Counted from the first letter of the stretch, positions 8,373 through 17,799 are shown. The stretch is 64,000 nucleotides of DNA from Acinetobacter zhairuonensis (GCF_022601715.1 NZ_JAKVIM010000015.1:28777-92776); one strand, 5' to 3'. Numbers and translations: made by a program. Notes: generated by a model not told the origin, from the letters alone.

Positions 8373-10049
8373 ATGAATTTGACCCGCCTCGAAAGACTAA
8401 AACAGTTTCTTCCGCCACTGGCTTTACATCAATTTAATTTGCTGCTTGCACTTTGGCTGGGTATTGCGCTGAATTTTGCATTTTATAAACAAATTCAGAT
8501 GCTCACGCCATATCAAGGGCTGAAAGCCTATGCATTTTTATCTGCAACGGTCTTGGTTGTGGTTGCCCTCTATAACGTGGTGTTGCAACTGCTGCAATGG
8601 AAATGGAATGCTAAAATTTTGGCATGGTTCTTAGTTTTTGTCGGCGGTTTAACCGCTTATTTTGTGAATAGTTTGGGGGTGGTGATTTCACCCGGACAAG
8701 TCCAAAACATGATGCAAACCGACACCAAAGAAGCATTGGATTTATTTTCCATGCAATTTGTGCTGTGGAGTGTATTCATGGTGGTCGTGCCAATGGTTGT
8801 GATTGCACTGATTCGCATTGAAAAAAGACCGATATCGAAACAACTGTTGAGCAAAGGTTTACATATCGTGAGCTCTTTCGCCGTGATTGGTGGCTTACTG
8901 TTTGTCTTTTATGTCGATTTTGCTGCAATGTTCCGTGAACATCGAGATTTAAAAGGCATGCTCTCGCCGCAAAACACCATTGCTTCGACTTTATCGTATT
9001 ACCGTAAACAGAAACCGAAAGAAAACTTGCCTTTGGTAACGTATGGTACAGATGCGCATCGTGTGATCAATACCAGCGAAGTATCCATGCCTAAGCTTAT
9101 GGTTTTAGTCGTGGGTGAAACAGCCCGTGCAGAAAGTTTTTCTTTAAATGGCTATGCGAAAAATACCAATCCAGAATTGTCGAAGCAAAATGTGATTAAC
9201 TTTAGCCAAGTTAGTTCTTGTGGCACGGCAACGGCAGTTTCAGTACCGTGTATGTTCTCAGGTATGCCGCGTAAAAACTATGATGAGCAATTGGCGAGCC
9301 ATCGGGAAGGTCTGCTCGATATTGCACAACGTGCAGGTTATAAAGTGACGTGGATAGATAACAATTCAGGCTGTAAAGGGGCTTGTGATCGGGTACATAA
9401 ATTTGAGATTCCAGTACAACTCAAACAAAAATGGTGTGATGCTTCTGGGGAGTGTTTAGATGGTATTCTGGTAGATAGCTTAAAGTCATATATTAAAACC
9501 ATTCCAGCCCAAGATAAGACGCCACAACTTATTGTGCTACATCAAGTGGGTAGTCATGGACCTGCATATTATAAACGTTCAAGTACAGAGTATCAGCCAT
9601 TTAAACCGATGTGTGCGACCAATGCCATTCAAGGTTGTAGCCGAGATGAATTGCTGAATAGTTATGACAACTCAATTGTATATACAGACCACATATTGAA
9701 TCAGGTGATTCAGACGATTAAAGCGCTGCCGAATTATCAAACGGGTTTTTGGTATTTGTCTGATCATGGTGAATCTACGGGTGAAAGTGGTATGTATTTG
9801 CATGGTGCACCATATGCCATTGCACCAGTTCAGCAAACCCATGTACCCATGATGATGTGGTTTTCATCAACATGGCAGCAGCAGAATGCAAGCCAAGTCC
9901 GTTGTTTGGAACAGCAAAAACAAGCTATTCATAGTCAAGACAATTTATTCCCAACGTTATTATCGATGCTTGAAATTAAAACCCAAGTGATTGATGATAA
10001 AAATGATATGTTAAAACAATGTGCAAGTAATCTAACGGGAAAGGCGTAA
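8373..10049 (+). CDS. pmrC: Lipid A phosphoethanolamine transferase PmrC/EptA
   Basis: This 558-residue inner-membrane enzyme transfers phosphoethanolamine from phosphatidylethanolamine to lipid A phosphate, reducing net negative charge and polymyxin binding. Five N-terminal membrane helices are followed by a periplasmic sulfatase-fold domain. The nucleophile Thr lies in GETARAESF (about residue 250), and the metal-binding motifs include WYLSDHGES and HQVGSHGPAY. Paired cysteines (SSCGTATAVSVPCM, CKGACD, CDASGEC, CATNAIQGC) supply the disulfides typical of EptA enzymes. It is the first gene of pmrCAB; pmrA starts 15 bases after its stop. Length is slightly above the common Acinetobacter form (about 548). 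Confidence 0.94.
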   Translation: MNLTRLERLKQFLPPLALHQFNLLLALWLGIALNFAFYKQIQMLTPYQGLKAYAFLSATVLVVVALYNVVLQLLQWKWNAKILAWFLVFVGGLTAYFVNSLGVVISPGQVQNMMQTDTKEALDLFSMQFVLWSVFMVVVPMVVIALIRIEKRPISKQLLSKGLHIVSSFAVIGGLLFVFYVDFAAMFREHRDLKGMLSPQNTIASTLSYYRKQKPKENLPLVTYGTDAHRVINTSEVSMPKLMVLVVGETARAESFSLNGYAKNTNPELSKQNVINFSQVSSCGTATAVSVPCMFSGMPRKNYDEQLASHREGLLDIAQRAGYKVTWIDNNSGCKGACDRVHKFEIPVQLKQKWCDASGECLDGILVDSLKSYIKTIPAQDKTPQLIVLHQVGSHGPAYYKRSSTEYQPFKPMCATNAIQGCSRDELLNSYDNSIVYTDHILNQVIQTIKALPNYQTGFWYLSDHGESTGESGMYLHGAPYAIAPVQQTHVPMMMWFSSTWQQQNASQVRCLEQQKQAIHSQDNLFPTLLSMLEIKTQVIDDKNDMLKQCASNLTGKA

Positions 10050-10064
10050 GTCGGGATAAGCAAA

Positions 10065-10745
10065 ATGACCACAATCTTAATGATCGAAGATGATTTCATG
10101 ATTGCTGAATCCAGTAAGACCTTGTTGCAGTTGCATGATTATCAAGTGGAATGGGTGAACAACGGACTCGATGCGCTAAAGCTGTTACAACAGCAAAGTT
10201 TTGATGTGGTGTTTTTGGATTTGGGGCTGCCGATGATGGATGGTATGCAAGTCTTGGCAAAAATCCGTCAAAGTTTTCCGAGCTTACCAGTGTTGATTAT
10301 TTCTGCACGCGATCAGGTACAAAATCGGGTGGATGGTCTGAATCAGGGCGCAGATGATTATCTGGTTAAACCCTATGAATTTGTAGAACTGTTGGCGCGG
10401 ATGCAAGCCTTATTGCGTCGTAGCTCGCATGAGGTCGCGTCATCCAATGAAACTTCGCTGCTTCGTTATGGCGATTTGGTGTTGGATATTGAACAGCACA
10501 TTGCTTTATTAAATGGGCAAGAGTTAGAGCTTTCGAATCGCGAATGGGCAATTCTGGTGCCGTTGGTTAGTTATCCCAATAAAATTTTTTCCAAAGCCAA
10601 TTTGGAAGATAAGTTGTATGACTTCGACAGTGAAGTGAACAGCAACACCATTGAGGTTTATGTCCATCATTTACGTGCCAAGTTAGGCAAAGATTTTATC
10701 CGCACCATTCGCGGGATGGGTTATCGTTTAGGTAAACTGGATTAA
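10065..10745 (+). CDS. pmrA: Response regulator PmrA
   Basis: This 226-residue OmpR/PhoB-class regulator has a receiver domain with acidic pocket IEDDFM, phospho-acceptor Asp52 in VFLDLGLPMMDG and conserved Lys in DDYLVKPYEF. Its C-terminal winged-helix DNA-binding domain includes LSNREWAILVPL and SNTIEVYVHHLRAKLG. Phosphorylated PmrA activates pmrCAB and lipid A modification. It sits between pmrC and pmrB with gaps of 15 and 6 bases, so all three are one transcript. The PmrA-box-like repeat before pmrC supports positive feedback. Confidence 0.94.
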   Translation: MTTILMIEDDFMIAESSKTLLQLHDYQVEWVNNGLDALKLLQQQSFDVVFLDLGLPMMDGMQVLAKIRQSFPSLPVLIISARDQVQNRVDGLNQGADDYLVKPYEFVELLARMQALLRRSSHEVASSNETSLLRYGDLVLDIEQHIALLNGQELELSNREWAILVPLVSYPNKIFSKANLEDKLYDFDSEVNSNTIEVYVHHLRAKLGKDFIRTIRGMGYRLGKLD

Positions 10746-10751
10746 GCTTTT

Positions 10752-12092
10752 ATGCAGCAACTTCACGCCATGCCAACGCAAACATCGTTAAAGAAACGCT
10801 TACTGATTTTTGTTTCAGGTTTTAGTTTGCTGTTGGGTGGGGTGCTGATTGCAACAGCATACTGGATTTCATTGGGTGAACTGGATGAAATTCTGGATGC
10901 ACAAATGCAGAACCTTGCGGAACGCGTCGCCGCACATGATCCTGCACCCATCAAAAGTCATTTCGATGTTCACAAACGCTATCATGAGGAAGACTTGTTT
11001 GTGGATGTCTGGGAAAAGCAAGAACATCCGCAACATCAATTTAACTTGTTATTACATGGCGTAAATCAGGCGGGGTTTTATGACCGTTCCACCACGCAAG
11101 GGGTGTGGCGCATGTATATCCTACCGACTGAAAAGTATCAAATTCAGGTCAGTCAACCTTTTTCAGCACGAAGTCATTTGGCTTTGGAATTGGCCACCAG
11201 TATGTTCGTGCCTTATCTGGTGATGATCCCGTTCATTTTATGGGGATTGGGTTGGGTGATTTTACGCAGTCTAAGACCGATGGATGAGTTTAGACAAGAA
11301 ATTGCCCGACGTGATCTCGATGAATTAACACCGATAAAACTGAATCGTTATCCTGTGGAACTCATTCCAACAATTCAAGAGATGAATTATCTGTTTGAAC
11401 GGATTGAGTCGGCACAACAAGAGCAGCGACAGTTTATTGCAGATGCCGCCCATGAACTCAGAACACCGATTACTGCGCTGAATTTACAGATGCAGATTTT
11501 ATTGCGTGAGTTCCCAGAAAACGCGGCACTGGAAAATTTGAGCCAAGGTTTAATTCGTATTCAGCATTTAATCAGCCAGTTACTCGATTTAGCTAAGCAA
11601 GATGCCAGTAACCTGCACAGCATGCAGCAACAGCCATTTTACTTAAACCAAGTGGCGGTGAATTGTGTAGAGCAACTGATTCATGTGGCTTTGCAGAAAG
11701 ATATTGATTTGGGCATGGAGCGCCAAGAAGAAGTTTTAGTGAATGGCTTGGAGTCCGCGGCTCGTTCCATTATTTATAATTTGATTGATAATGCGATTAA
11801 ATACACGCCCAAAAATGGCGTGATTAATGTCTCGATTTTTTCTCAAGGCAATGATGCCATCATTCAAGTGGAAGACAGCGGACCTGGTATTGACCCTGCA
11901 TTATATGAGCAGATTATGAAGCGTTTTTATCGTATTCATCATCATTTAGAGATGGGAAGTGGGCTAGGACTTTCGATTGTGCAAAAGGCGGTAGAACATT
12001 TGGGGGGTAAAATCCAGTTTGGAAAAAGTCAGAGCTTAGGCGGCTTATTTGTGCAAGTTCAGTTTCCTAAACAAGTAAAATCAGATGAATAA
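10752..12092 (+). CDS. pmrB: Sensor histidine kinase PmrB
   Basis: This 446-residue membrane kinase has two transmembrane helices (LLIFVSGFSLLLGGVLIATAY, then MFVPYLVMIPFILWGLGWVIL) flanking a periplasmic sensor of about 110 residues. A HAMP-like linker follows, then HisKA with phospho-acceptor His234 in DAAHELRTPITAL. The catalytic ATPase has an N-box (NLIDNAIKYTP), DSGPGID and GSGLGLSIV. It phosphorylates PmrA. Substitutions in PmrB are a known route to colistin resistance, but this sequence alone cannot show whether any residue is mutated. The start ATG 6 bases after pmrA fits; a second Met lies at codon 7. Confidence 0.93.
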   Translation: MQQLHAMPTQTSLKKRLLIFVSGFSLLLGGVLIATAYWISLGELDEILDAQMQNLAERVAAHDPAPIKSHFDVHKRYHEEDLFVDVWEKQEHPQHQFNLLLHGVNQAGFYDRSTTQGVWRMYILPTEKYQIQVSQPFSARSHLALELATSMFVPYLVMIPFILWGLGWVILRSLRPMDEFRQEIARRDLDELTPIKLNRYPVELIPTIQEMNYLFERIESAQQEQRQFIADAAHELRTPITALNLQMQILLREFPENAALENLSQGLIRIQHLISQLLDLAKQDASNLHSMQQQPFYLNQVAVNCVEQLIHVALQKDIDLGMERQEEVLVNGLESAARSIIYNLIDNAIKYTPKNGVINVSIFSQGNDAIIQVEDSGPGIDPALYEQIMKRFYRIHHHLEMGSGLGLSIVQKAVEHLGGKIQFGKSQSLGGLFVQVQFPKQVKSDE

Positions 12093-12329
12093 TCTTCACT
12101 AAGCTGGTAGCGCTTTTTCTCAAGCAAAAAGCAGCTTAAACCATGCTGTTTCAGTAGTGCCAATTCATAAGCGCTTCAACTGATTTATGGTTTTGAGTAT
12201 CCACGATCTATCTCATGCAACTTCTAAAGTGCAAAGTAATAGAAGGGATGCTTTGCTGACTGTGATAGCTTGCAAGCATCATCAATGCAGCAGTTGCCAA
12301 GAAGCGGACAACTGTAATGAGCAAAGGGC

Positions 12330-13064
12330 TTAAGCGGCGTCTTGCACCTGATCTGTGACTGGCTTATGCATAACCGCAGCAATCTCTACTGACTGAGCAG
12401 ATACCATGCGTTTATAGAATAATGGGTAAAGTACAACGTTACAGCACCAAACCACCCAAGCAGTCCAAAGGTTATGGCTGAGGAAGTGTGCTCCACGCAT
12501 CATTTGTGCCCAGCCCATCGCAAAGCCCAAAATTAAACCTGCAACAAGATAGAAATAAGCACGCTTTGGCGCAGTTTTTCGAAAGGCAAAGAAGCCCGTC
12601 ATTAAGGCAAAACCCGTGGCTGCATGTCCACCTGGAAAGCAATGCCCATGGTTGAGGTTAAAATTCCAGAGAAAACCTGTTGCTGTGGCTTGGGTCATAT
12701 TCCAAGGGCAGGCATGTCCCGATTGTGATTTAAGAACACCCACCACACTGGTGCTCAAAATTATAATCCAGAACAAGTAAGCGTATTTCCAGCGGTTTGC
12801 TGCTAAACGTTCCAGCTTAAAGCTCGCTAACCAAAGTGCTAGAAAACTGATATCACATAGAAGCAAAAGGTTTTTGACATATTTGTGATTCAGGCTTTCC
12901 AAGAACCAGTCATGGCGCCATGGAAACTCTCCATTTATCCCTGTCCATGGCTGAATCAACATCATGTCAAGTTGACCCGCCACAGGAAACAGTAGTTGCA
13001 GTAGGATAAAACTGAACAGTAAGACCAATACTTGCTGAAAGCTAAAACGTTGTAATTCAGACAT
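12330..13064 (-). CDS. PAP2-family membrane phosphatase
   Basis: This 244-residue integral membrane protein has about six hydrophobic helices and the three PAP2 phosphatase motifs in the divergent 'CPW' form: KSQSGHACPW, then CFPGGHAATGF, then MRGAHFLSHNLWTAW with the catalytic His. Such enzymes remove phosphates from lipid substrates at the periplasmic face, including lipid A, phosphatidylglycerol phosphate and undecaprenyl pyrophosphate. The frame opens upstream at a TTG (13109), but the ATG at 13064 fits the first helix better. It converges on pmrCAB, so a lipid A link is plausible but unproven. Confidence 0.82.
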   Translation of the reverse strand: MSELQRFSFQQVLVLLFSFILLQLLFPVAGQLDMMLIQPWTGINGEFPWRHDWFLESLNHKYVKNLLLLCDISFLALWLASFKLERLAANRWKYAYLFWIIILSTSVVGVLKSQSGHACPWNMTQATATGFLWNFNLNHGHCFPGGHAATGFALMTGFFAFRKTAPKRAYFYLVAGLILGFAMGWAQMMRGAHFLSHNLWTAWVVWCCNVVLYPLFYKRMVSAQSVEIAAVMHKPVTDQVQDAA

Positions 13065-13254
13065 GGTGATGCAAACGAGATTGGGATGACTTTGATTAGA
13101 GCAAAGCAAACTTAAATCGGACTTAAGTCAACCTTAAAAGCATCTTGATGAGCTGATACGTTAAACAGATTTCATGCAGAACTTCGTAGAAAATATGTCA
13201 TGTAAAGTGATTGGAAAATGCTAGATTAAAAGGCAAAAGTCGCCTGAGAATGTC

Positions 13255-13950
13255 ATGCCTATTCGTGCAGTATTATTTGATTTAGACAATACCTTAACTC
13301 ATCGAGACCAGAGTATTCAGCGCTATAGTGAGGTTTTACTGCAACAGTATCAGGCATATCTAGCAGCCCCTGATTTAGACAAAATACAGCAGATTATTCG
13401 TCGTATTGATAATGGTGGTTATCCCAAGAAAGAGGAATTGACCCATTCGAGTATTGGCGCATCGGTCGCTCATGCCTTACAGCAAGAACTCGATTGGCAA
13501 GCTGAAGTCGATTTTCATGATTTAACCCATTTCTGGTTTGAGCATTTTGGACAGTGCGCTGTCGCAATGTATGGCGCTGTGGATTTGCTGGTGCGTTTGA
13601 AGCAACAAGGGTATGCCTTGGCAGTGGTATCCAACGGTGGGCATGAAACCCGTTTGAACATTCTACGGGGCTTAGGGTTTAGCGCTTATTTTGATGTCAT
13701 TGTGAATTCGGGATTGGTTGGCATCAGTAAACCACATAAAGATATTTTTCTGCATACAGCAGAAAGCTTGGGGGTACAGGTATCAGAATGTTTGTTTATT
13801 GGTGATCATCCCGTAAATGATATTCGAGGAGCGCAACAAGCAGGCATGCAAGCCATTTGGTTACAAGGTTTTCACCCAGAAGATACGAGTCTAGAAGTTC
13901 CTCGTATTCAGCAGTTACAGGAGTTAAATATTTATTTAGAACGATTATAA
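13255..13950 (+). CDS. HAD-superfamily hydrolase (phosphatase)
   Basis: This 231-residue cytoplasmic protein has all four HAD motifs: DLDNTLT (Asp9 nucleophile and Asp11), VSNGG, the Lys in GISKPHKDIF, and IGDHPVNDIRGAQQAG. The helical cap is inserted after motif I (C1 type), as in phosphoglycolate or 5'-nucleotidase-like enzymes such as YjjG or Gph. Its exact substrate is unknown. It is transcribed alone and converges with amtB at a shared hairpin. Confidence 0.85.
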   Translation: MPIRAVLFDLDNTLTHRDQSIQRYSEVLLQQYQAYLAAPDLDKIQQIIRRIDNGGYPKKEELTHSSIGASVAHALQQELDWQAEVDFHDLTHFWFEHFGQCAVAMYGAVDLLVRLKQQGYALAVVSNGGHETRLNILRGLGFSAYFDVIVNSGLVGISKPHKDIFLHTAESLGVQVSECLFIGDHPVNDIRGAQQAGMQAIWLQGFHPEDTSLEVPRIQQLQELNIYLERL

Positions 13951-13968
13951 AATTTCAGCCATAAAAAA

Positions 13969-13990
13969 AAGCGATTCCTGAGAATCGCTT
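13969..13990 (-). terminator. amtB terminator between convergent HAD gene and amtB
   Basis: A 9-bp stem with a four-base loop; on the - strand it is followed by a run of eight T, so it primarily terminates amtB. Confidence 0.82.
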
Positions 13991-14016
13991 CGCAACATGC
14001 GTAAATTGAGTATGAG

Positions 14017-15204
14017 TTAAAACATATTGTCGTCAGAGTTGGCTGAAATTTTATGGATCGACAAATCGGCACCACGGAATTCATCTTCTTGTGATAAACG
14101 AATACCGACGCAGGCCTTTAAGCCGCCGTAGACCACAAAACCACCCGCAAGCGCAACTGCAATTGCGAACAGCGTACCAATCACTTGTGACATCATGGAC
14201 ACGCCCCCAATTCCACCTAACCATTGTTGCCCAAAAACACCCACGGCTAAGCCACCAAATGCCCCGCAAATGCCGTGCAATGGCCATACCCCCAAGACAT
14301 CATCTACCTTGAGTTTGTTTTGGGTGTAGGTAAAGAACTTCACAAAGATAATTCCTGCAATCGCACCAATAATTAATGCACCAAAAGGATGCACAATATC
14401 GGAGCCTGCGCAGATGGCAACTAAGCCCGCGAGTGGACCATTGTGTAAGAAGCCAGGGTCATTTTTCCCAATCATATTGGCAGTTACAGTACCACCGACC
14501 ATTGCCATCAGTGAGTTAATCGCAACCAGACCTGAAATGGCATCTAAACGCTGCGCACTCATGACGTTAAAGCCAAACCAGCCGACAATCAGAATCCATG
14601 AACCTAAGGCAAGGAATGGAATGGAAGAGGGGGGATGCGCACTCACACGTCCATCTTTTTTATAGCGACCATGGCGCGCACCTAATAGGATCACGGCTGC
14701 CAAGGCAATCCAGCCCCCCATGGCATGGACCACTACTGAGCCAGCAAAGTCATGGAATGGCGCACCAAAAGTGTGCTCTAGCCATGCTTGTACGCCAAAA
14801 TTGCCATTCCAGACAATGCCTTCAAAGAATGGATAGACCAAAGCAACCAACAGTAATGTCGCGATGGCTTGGGAACGCATTTTGGCACGCTCTGCAATTC
14901 CCCCTGAGATAATCGCAGGAATTGCCGCCGCAAAAGTCAGCAAAAAGAAACAACGCATCAGGTTATAGCCATGATCTGCTGCTAAGGTTGCTCCCATATG
15001 GAAGAAATGCTGCCCATAGGCAATATAGTAACCTACAAAAAAGTAAGCCATCGCTGAAAGCGCAAAGTCTGTCAGGATTTTACTTAAGGCATTGACCTGA
15101 TTTTTATGTCGAACTGTTCCTAGTTCCAAAAATGCGAAACCGGCATGCATCGCCAGCACCAGCACTGCTCCTAGCAGTAAAAAAAGTAAATCAAAATCTT
15201 GCAT
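14017..15204 (-). CDS. amtB: Ammonium transporter AmtB
   Basis: This 395-residue protein has 11 predicted membrane helices and the Amt/MEP/Rh signatures: AFLELGTVRHKNQVN, DFAGSVVVHAMGGWIALAAVILLGAR (pore His region), GWFGFNVMSA and HGICGAFGGL. Amt trimers conduct ammonium across the inner membrane. No E. coli-like long signal peptide is seen. The frame extends to a GTG at 15243, but ATG 15204 has a GAG ribosome site six bases upstream and starts just before the first helix. No glnK is adjacent, unlike the usual glnK-amtB pair. A sigma-54-like promoter lies about 130 bases upstream. Confidence 0.92.
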   Translation of the reverse strand: MQDFDLLFLLLGAVLVLAMHAGFAFLELGTVRHKNQVNALSKILTDFALSAMAYFFVGYYIAYGQHFFHMGATLAADHGYNLMRCFFLLTFAAAIPAIISGGIAERAKMRSQAIATLLLVALVYPFFEGIVWNGNFGVQAWLEHTFGAPFHDFAGSVVVHAMGGWIALAAVILLGARHGRYKKDGRVSAHPPSSIPFLALGSWILIVGWFGFNVMSAQRLDAISGLVAINSLMAMVGGTVTANMIGKNDPGFLHNGPLAGLVAICAGSDIVHPFGALIIGAIAGIIFVKFFTYTQNKLKVDDVLGVWPLHGICGAFGGLAVGVFGQQWLGGIGGVSMMSQVIGTLFAIAVALAGGFVVYGGLKACVGIRLSQEDEFRGADLSIHKISANSDDNMF

Positions 15205-15632
15205 ATCTTGCTCAAAAAAAGTGCTAAATACGATCTTAGGCACAAAGTTGGAGAGTTAAATTGCACCAAAATAGTTTAGTAAATCTAAAAGTTGGAGTCC
15301 TTAAACCAAATACTCCGTTGATGCGTATATCTAAGCAAAAAATGCACCAATATAGATGAAATTGAGATTCAGTAGCTGGAAATTAGCGCATATGCGCCCC
15401 AAAATAGATTTTACTGGAGAGGCTGTTTAGTTAAAAAAATCCAATTTTTCTTAATTTAAATTATATATCATAAGGATAAGTTGAATTTTTATATATTATG
15501 ATTTTATCAAATCTAAACAGAATAGAAATTTTTTTTAGCGGCGCTGTGTAAGCCGGTTTGAAGCATCAAATAAGCGTCATTTCTGGTGCATCAAGTGGCA
15601 AAGAAGACCCACTTGATGACCTGTGGTAAGAA
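15205..15632. other. Intergenic region between amtB and gltL
   Basis: A 428-base AT-rich gap without coding signal. It holds the amtB leader, a sigma-54-like promoter (15335-15349), a 12-bp perfect palindrome GCGCATATGCGC (15386-15397) upstream of that promoter, and a 10-bp stem hairpin at 15589-15618 just past the gltL stop. That hairpin lacks a T-run. Confidence 0.6.
15335..15349 (-). promoter_or_regulatory. Candidate sigma-54 promoter of amtB
   Basis: On the - strand this reads TGGTGCATTTTTTGC, with the essential GG-N10-GC spacing of -24/-12 promoters. Transcription would begin near 15323 and run towards amtB. The match to TGGCAC-N5-TTGC is partial, but RpoN/NtrC control of amtB is well known. 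Confidence 0.5.
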
Positions 15633-16376
15633 TTAATGCAAAATTTTATCTAGGAACTGCTGCGCCCGTTCGCCACGTGGCGTGTTAAAGAATTCATCTT
15701 TAGAGCAGTCTTCCACAATTTTACCCTGATCCATAAAAATAATCCGATTTGCCACTTGGCGGGCAAAGCCCATTTCATGGGTCACGCACATCATGGTCAT
15801 GCCTTCTTTGGCTAGACCAACCATCACATCGAGCACTTCATTGATCATTTCTGGGTCGAGGGCGGAAGTCGGCTCATCAAACAGCATCGCAATTGGGTCC
15901 ATACTTAAGGCACGGGCAATGGCGACACGTTGTTGCTGACCACCCGAGAGCTGTGCAGGATATTTATTGGCTTGTGAACTGAGACCCACGCGATCTAAAT
16001 AGGCGAGTCCCTTTTTCTTGGCTTCGTCCTCACTACGACCTAACACTTTAATTTGCGCAATGGTCAAATTCTCAGTAATGCTTAAATGCGGAAATAATTC
16101 AAAGTGTTGAAACACCATGCCCACACGACTGCGCAGTTTGGTTAGATCGGTTTTCGGGTCGGCAATTGGAATGCCATCTACATAAATTTGTCCTTGTTGA
16201 AAGGGTTCCAAACCATTTACGGTTTTAATTAGGGTAGATTTACCCGAACCTGAAGGACCACAGACTACCACCACTTCACCTTGGCAGATTTGAGTGGTGC
16301 AGTCAGTAAGTACCTGAAATTGTTGATACCATTTGCTCACATTTTGGAGATCAATCATTACTTTTTTATCACTCAT
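15633..16376 (-). CDS. gltL: Glutamate/aspartate-type ABC transporter, ATP-binding protein GltL
   Basis: This 247-residue ABC ATPase has Walker A GPSGSGKST, Q-loop VFQHFELFPHL, signature LSGGQQQR, Walker B AMLFDEPTSALDP and switch His in CVTHEMGFA. It belongs to the polar amino acid uptake family (GlnQ/GltL/HisP). It is the last gene of a four-gene operon and overlaps gltK by 4 bases, implying translational coupling. GltL is chosen because the operon has two separate permeases and a GltI-like binding protein with the usual order. Confidence 0.9.
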   Translation of the reverse strand: MSDKKVMIDLQNVSKWYQQFQVLTDCTTQICQGEVVVVCGPSGSGKSTLIKTVNGLEPFQQGQIYVDGIPIADPKTDLTKLRSRVGMVFQHFELFPHLSITENLTIAQIKVLGRSEDEAKKKGLAYLDRVGLSSQANKYPAQLSGGQQQRVAIARALSMDPIAMLFDEPTSALDPEMINEVLDVMVGLAKEGMTMMCVTHEMGFARQVANRIIFMDQGKIVEDCSKDEFFNTPRGERAQQFLDKILH

Positions 16377-17056
16377 ACTTTTAATCTCCTTTGTAGTTTT
16401 TTCACCGCAAATGTCGCCAAGGCACTGATGCTAAAGTAGACCAGACCTGCAAACAGAATGTACTGGGTCAATAAAGCCATCAGGTCGCCACGCACGTAGT
16501 TGGTACGGAAGAAATCCAGCAAGCCAATCGCATACACCATGGTGGAATCTTGGAACAGAATAATGGTTTGTTGTAGCAATAGCGGTGTCATTTTCCGAAA
16601 GGCTTGCGGCAAAATAATCAAACGCATGGACTGGCTATAACTCATGCCCAAAGCATAAGCAGCGGCACTTTGCCCTTTGGGAATCGATTGAATCCCTGCG
16701 CGGACAATTTCCGAAAAATAGGCGGCTTCAAATAGCATAAACGCAACAATACTGGAGACTAGCGCCGTATCAATGGTCAGGTAATTGCCCGTAATGGCGG
16801 TATAGAAAAATGGAACCGCAAAGTAGAACCACATCAGCACCAGCAGTAGGGGAATCGAGCGAAACAAATTCACATAGGCTTGCGCGATGAGATTCAGTGC
16901 TCGAATGGATGATAAGCGCATAAGCGCCAGTAGGGTTCCAATAAAAATCCCGCCGAGTGTCGCAATACATACCACTTTTAAGGTAATGCTGAGACCATGC
17001 CATAAGGCAGGTGCAGAGAGATGTAAATCTTGAATAAATGCAGTCAGCCATTCCAT
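16373..17056 (-). CDS. gltK: Amino acid ABC transporter permease GltK
   Basis: This 227-residue inner-membrane permease of the HisM/GlnP family has about five helices. The conserved EAA-type loop EIVRAGIQSIPKGQSAAAYALGMSYSQSMRLIILPQAFRKMTPLL docks to the ATPase. RSIPLLLVLMWFYFAVP is the typical early-helix segment. It overlaps gltL by 4 bases and abuts gltJ by 1, so the whole set is one transcript. The substrate, probably glutamate and aspartate, is inferred from the binding protein and operon order. Confidence 0.9.
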   Translation of the reverse strand: MEWLTAFIQDLHLSAPALWHGLSITLKVVCIATLGGIFIGTLLALMRLSSIRALNLIAQAYVNLFRSIPLLLVLMWFYFAVPFFYTAITGNYLTIDTALVSSIVAFMLFEAAYFSEIVRAGIQSIPKGQSAAAYALGMSYSQSMRLIILPQAFRKMTPLLLQQTIILFQDSTMVYAIGLLDFFRTNYVRGDLMALLTQYILFAGLVYFSISALATFAVKKLQRRLKV

Positions 17057-17799
17057 TATTTATCTCCTGCAATTAAACCTGGAATACGTAACCGCTTTTC
17101 CAGAAAATTCATAAATTGAATAAGGCAGATGTTAATCACGATAAAAATAATGGTGACGTAGGTATAAATTTCGATGGTGCTTTGGGTGTACTCACTGATG
17201 GTTTTCATTTGCGAAATAATTTCGGCAACACCGACCAAGGATGCGACCGATGTATTTTTTACACAGTTGGTCAGTTCCGAACTTAAAGGCGGCAAAATGG
17301 TACGGAAGGATTGCGGCAAAATAATATAACGATACAGTTGTGCGGTACTAAAGCCTAAAGCATAACCCGCATTGACTTGTCCTGTGGGGAGGGCTTCAAT
17401 GCCTGTACGGACTTGTTCACAAACCCGTGCCGCAGTAAATAGTCCCAAGCCAATACTGGCAGAAACTAGGGCACTGGTACTGGCACTCAAATCATTCACC
17501 CACCAGTCTCGCAGTCCTGCGGGTAAAAAGTTGGGTACTACATAAAACCAGATAAATAGTTGAATCAACAGCGGCACATTACGAAAAATGGTCACATAAG
17601 CGGTGCCAATGGCGCGAGCAGTTTTATTTGGAAGCGTACGCATAATGCCCAGCAGACTGCCCAGCACAAATGCGATTGACCATGCCACAATAGCGATGAC
17701 CAGTAACCATCCCAACCCCGTTACAATCCAGTTGAAATAGGTACTGTCCCCGACACCTGTAGATTGAAATAATACGCCCCAGTTCCAGCTATAGTTCAT
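17056..17799 (-). CDS. gltJ: Amino acid ABC transporter permease GltJ
   Basis: This 247-residue partner permease to GltK has about five helices and the docking loop EQVRTGIEALPTGQVNAGYALGFSTAQLYRYIILPQSFRTILPPLSSE. RNVPLLIQLFIWFYVVPNFLP is typical of GltJ-type subunits. Its stop overlaps the first base of gltK. The 71-base gap to gltI is the largest in the operon, where ratios of binding protein to membrane subunits are often set. Confidence 0.9.
   Translation of the reverse strand: MNYSWNWGVLFQSTGVGDSTYFNWIVTGLGWLLVIAIVAWSIAFVLGSLLGIMRTLPNKTARAIGTAYVTIFRNVPLLIQLFIWFYVVPNFLPAGLRDWWVNDLSASTSALVSASIGLGLFTAARVCEQVRTGIEALPTGQVNAGYALGFSTAQLYRYIILPQSFRTILPPLSSELTNCVKNTSVASLVGVAEIISQMKTISEYTQSTIEIYTYVTIIFIVINICLIQFMNFLEKRLRIPGLIAGDK

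Noticed and set aside
12093..12329. Possible small gene or terminator after pmrB
   Set aside because: Only a complex hairpin near 12101-12137 without a T-run is visible; no ORF with a ribosome site.
15589..15618. gltL rho-independent terminator
   Set aside because: The 10-bp stem is good, but neither strand has a T-run after it, so it is noted only as a hairpin.
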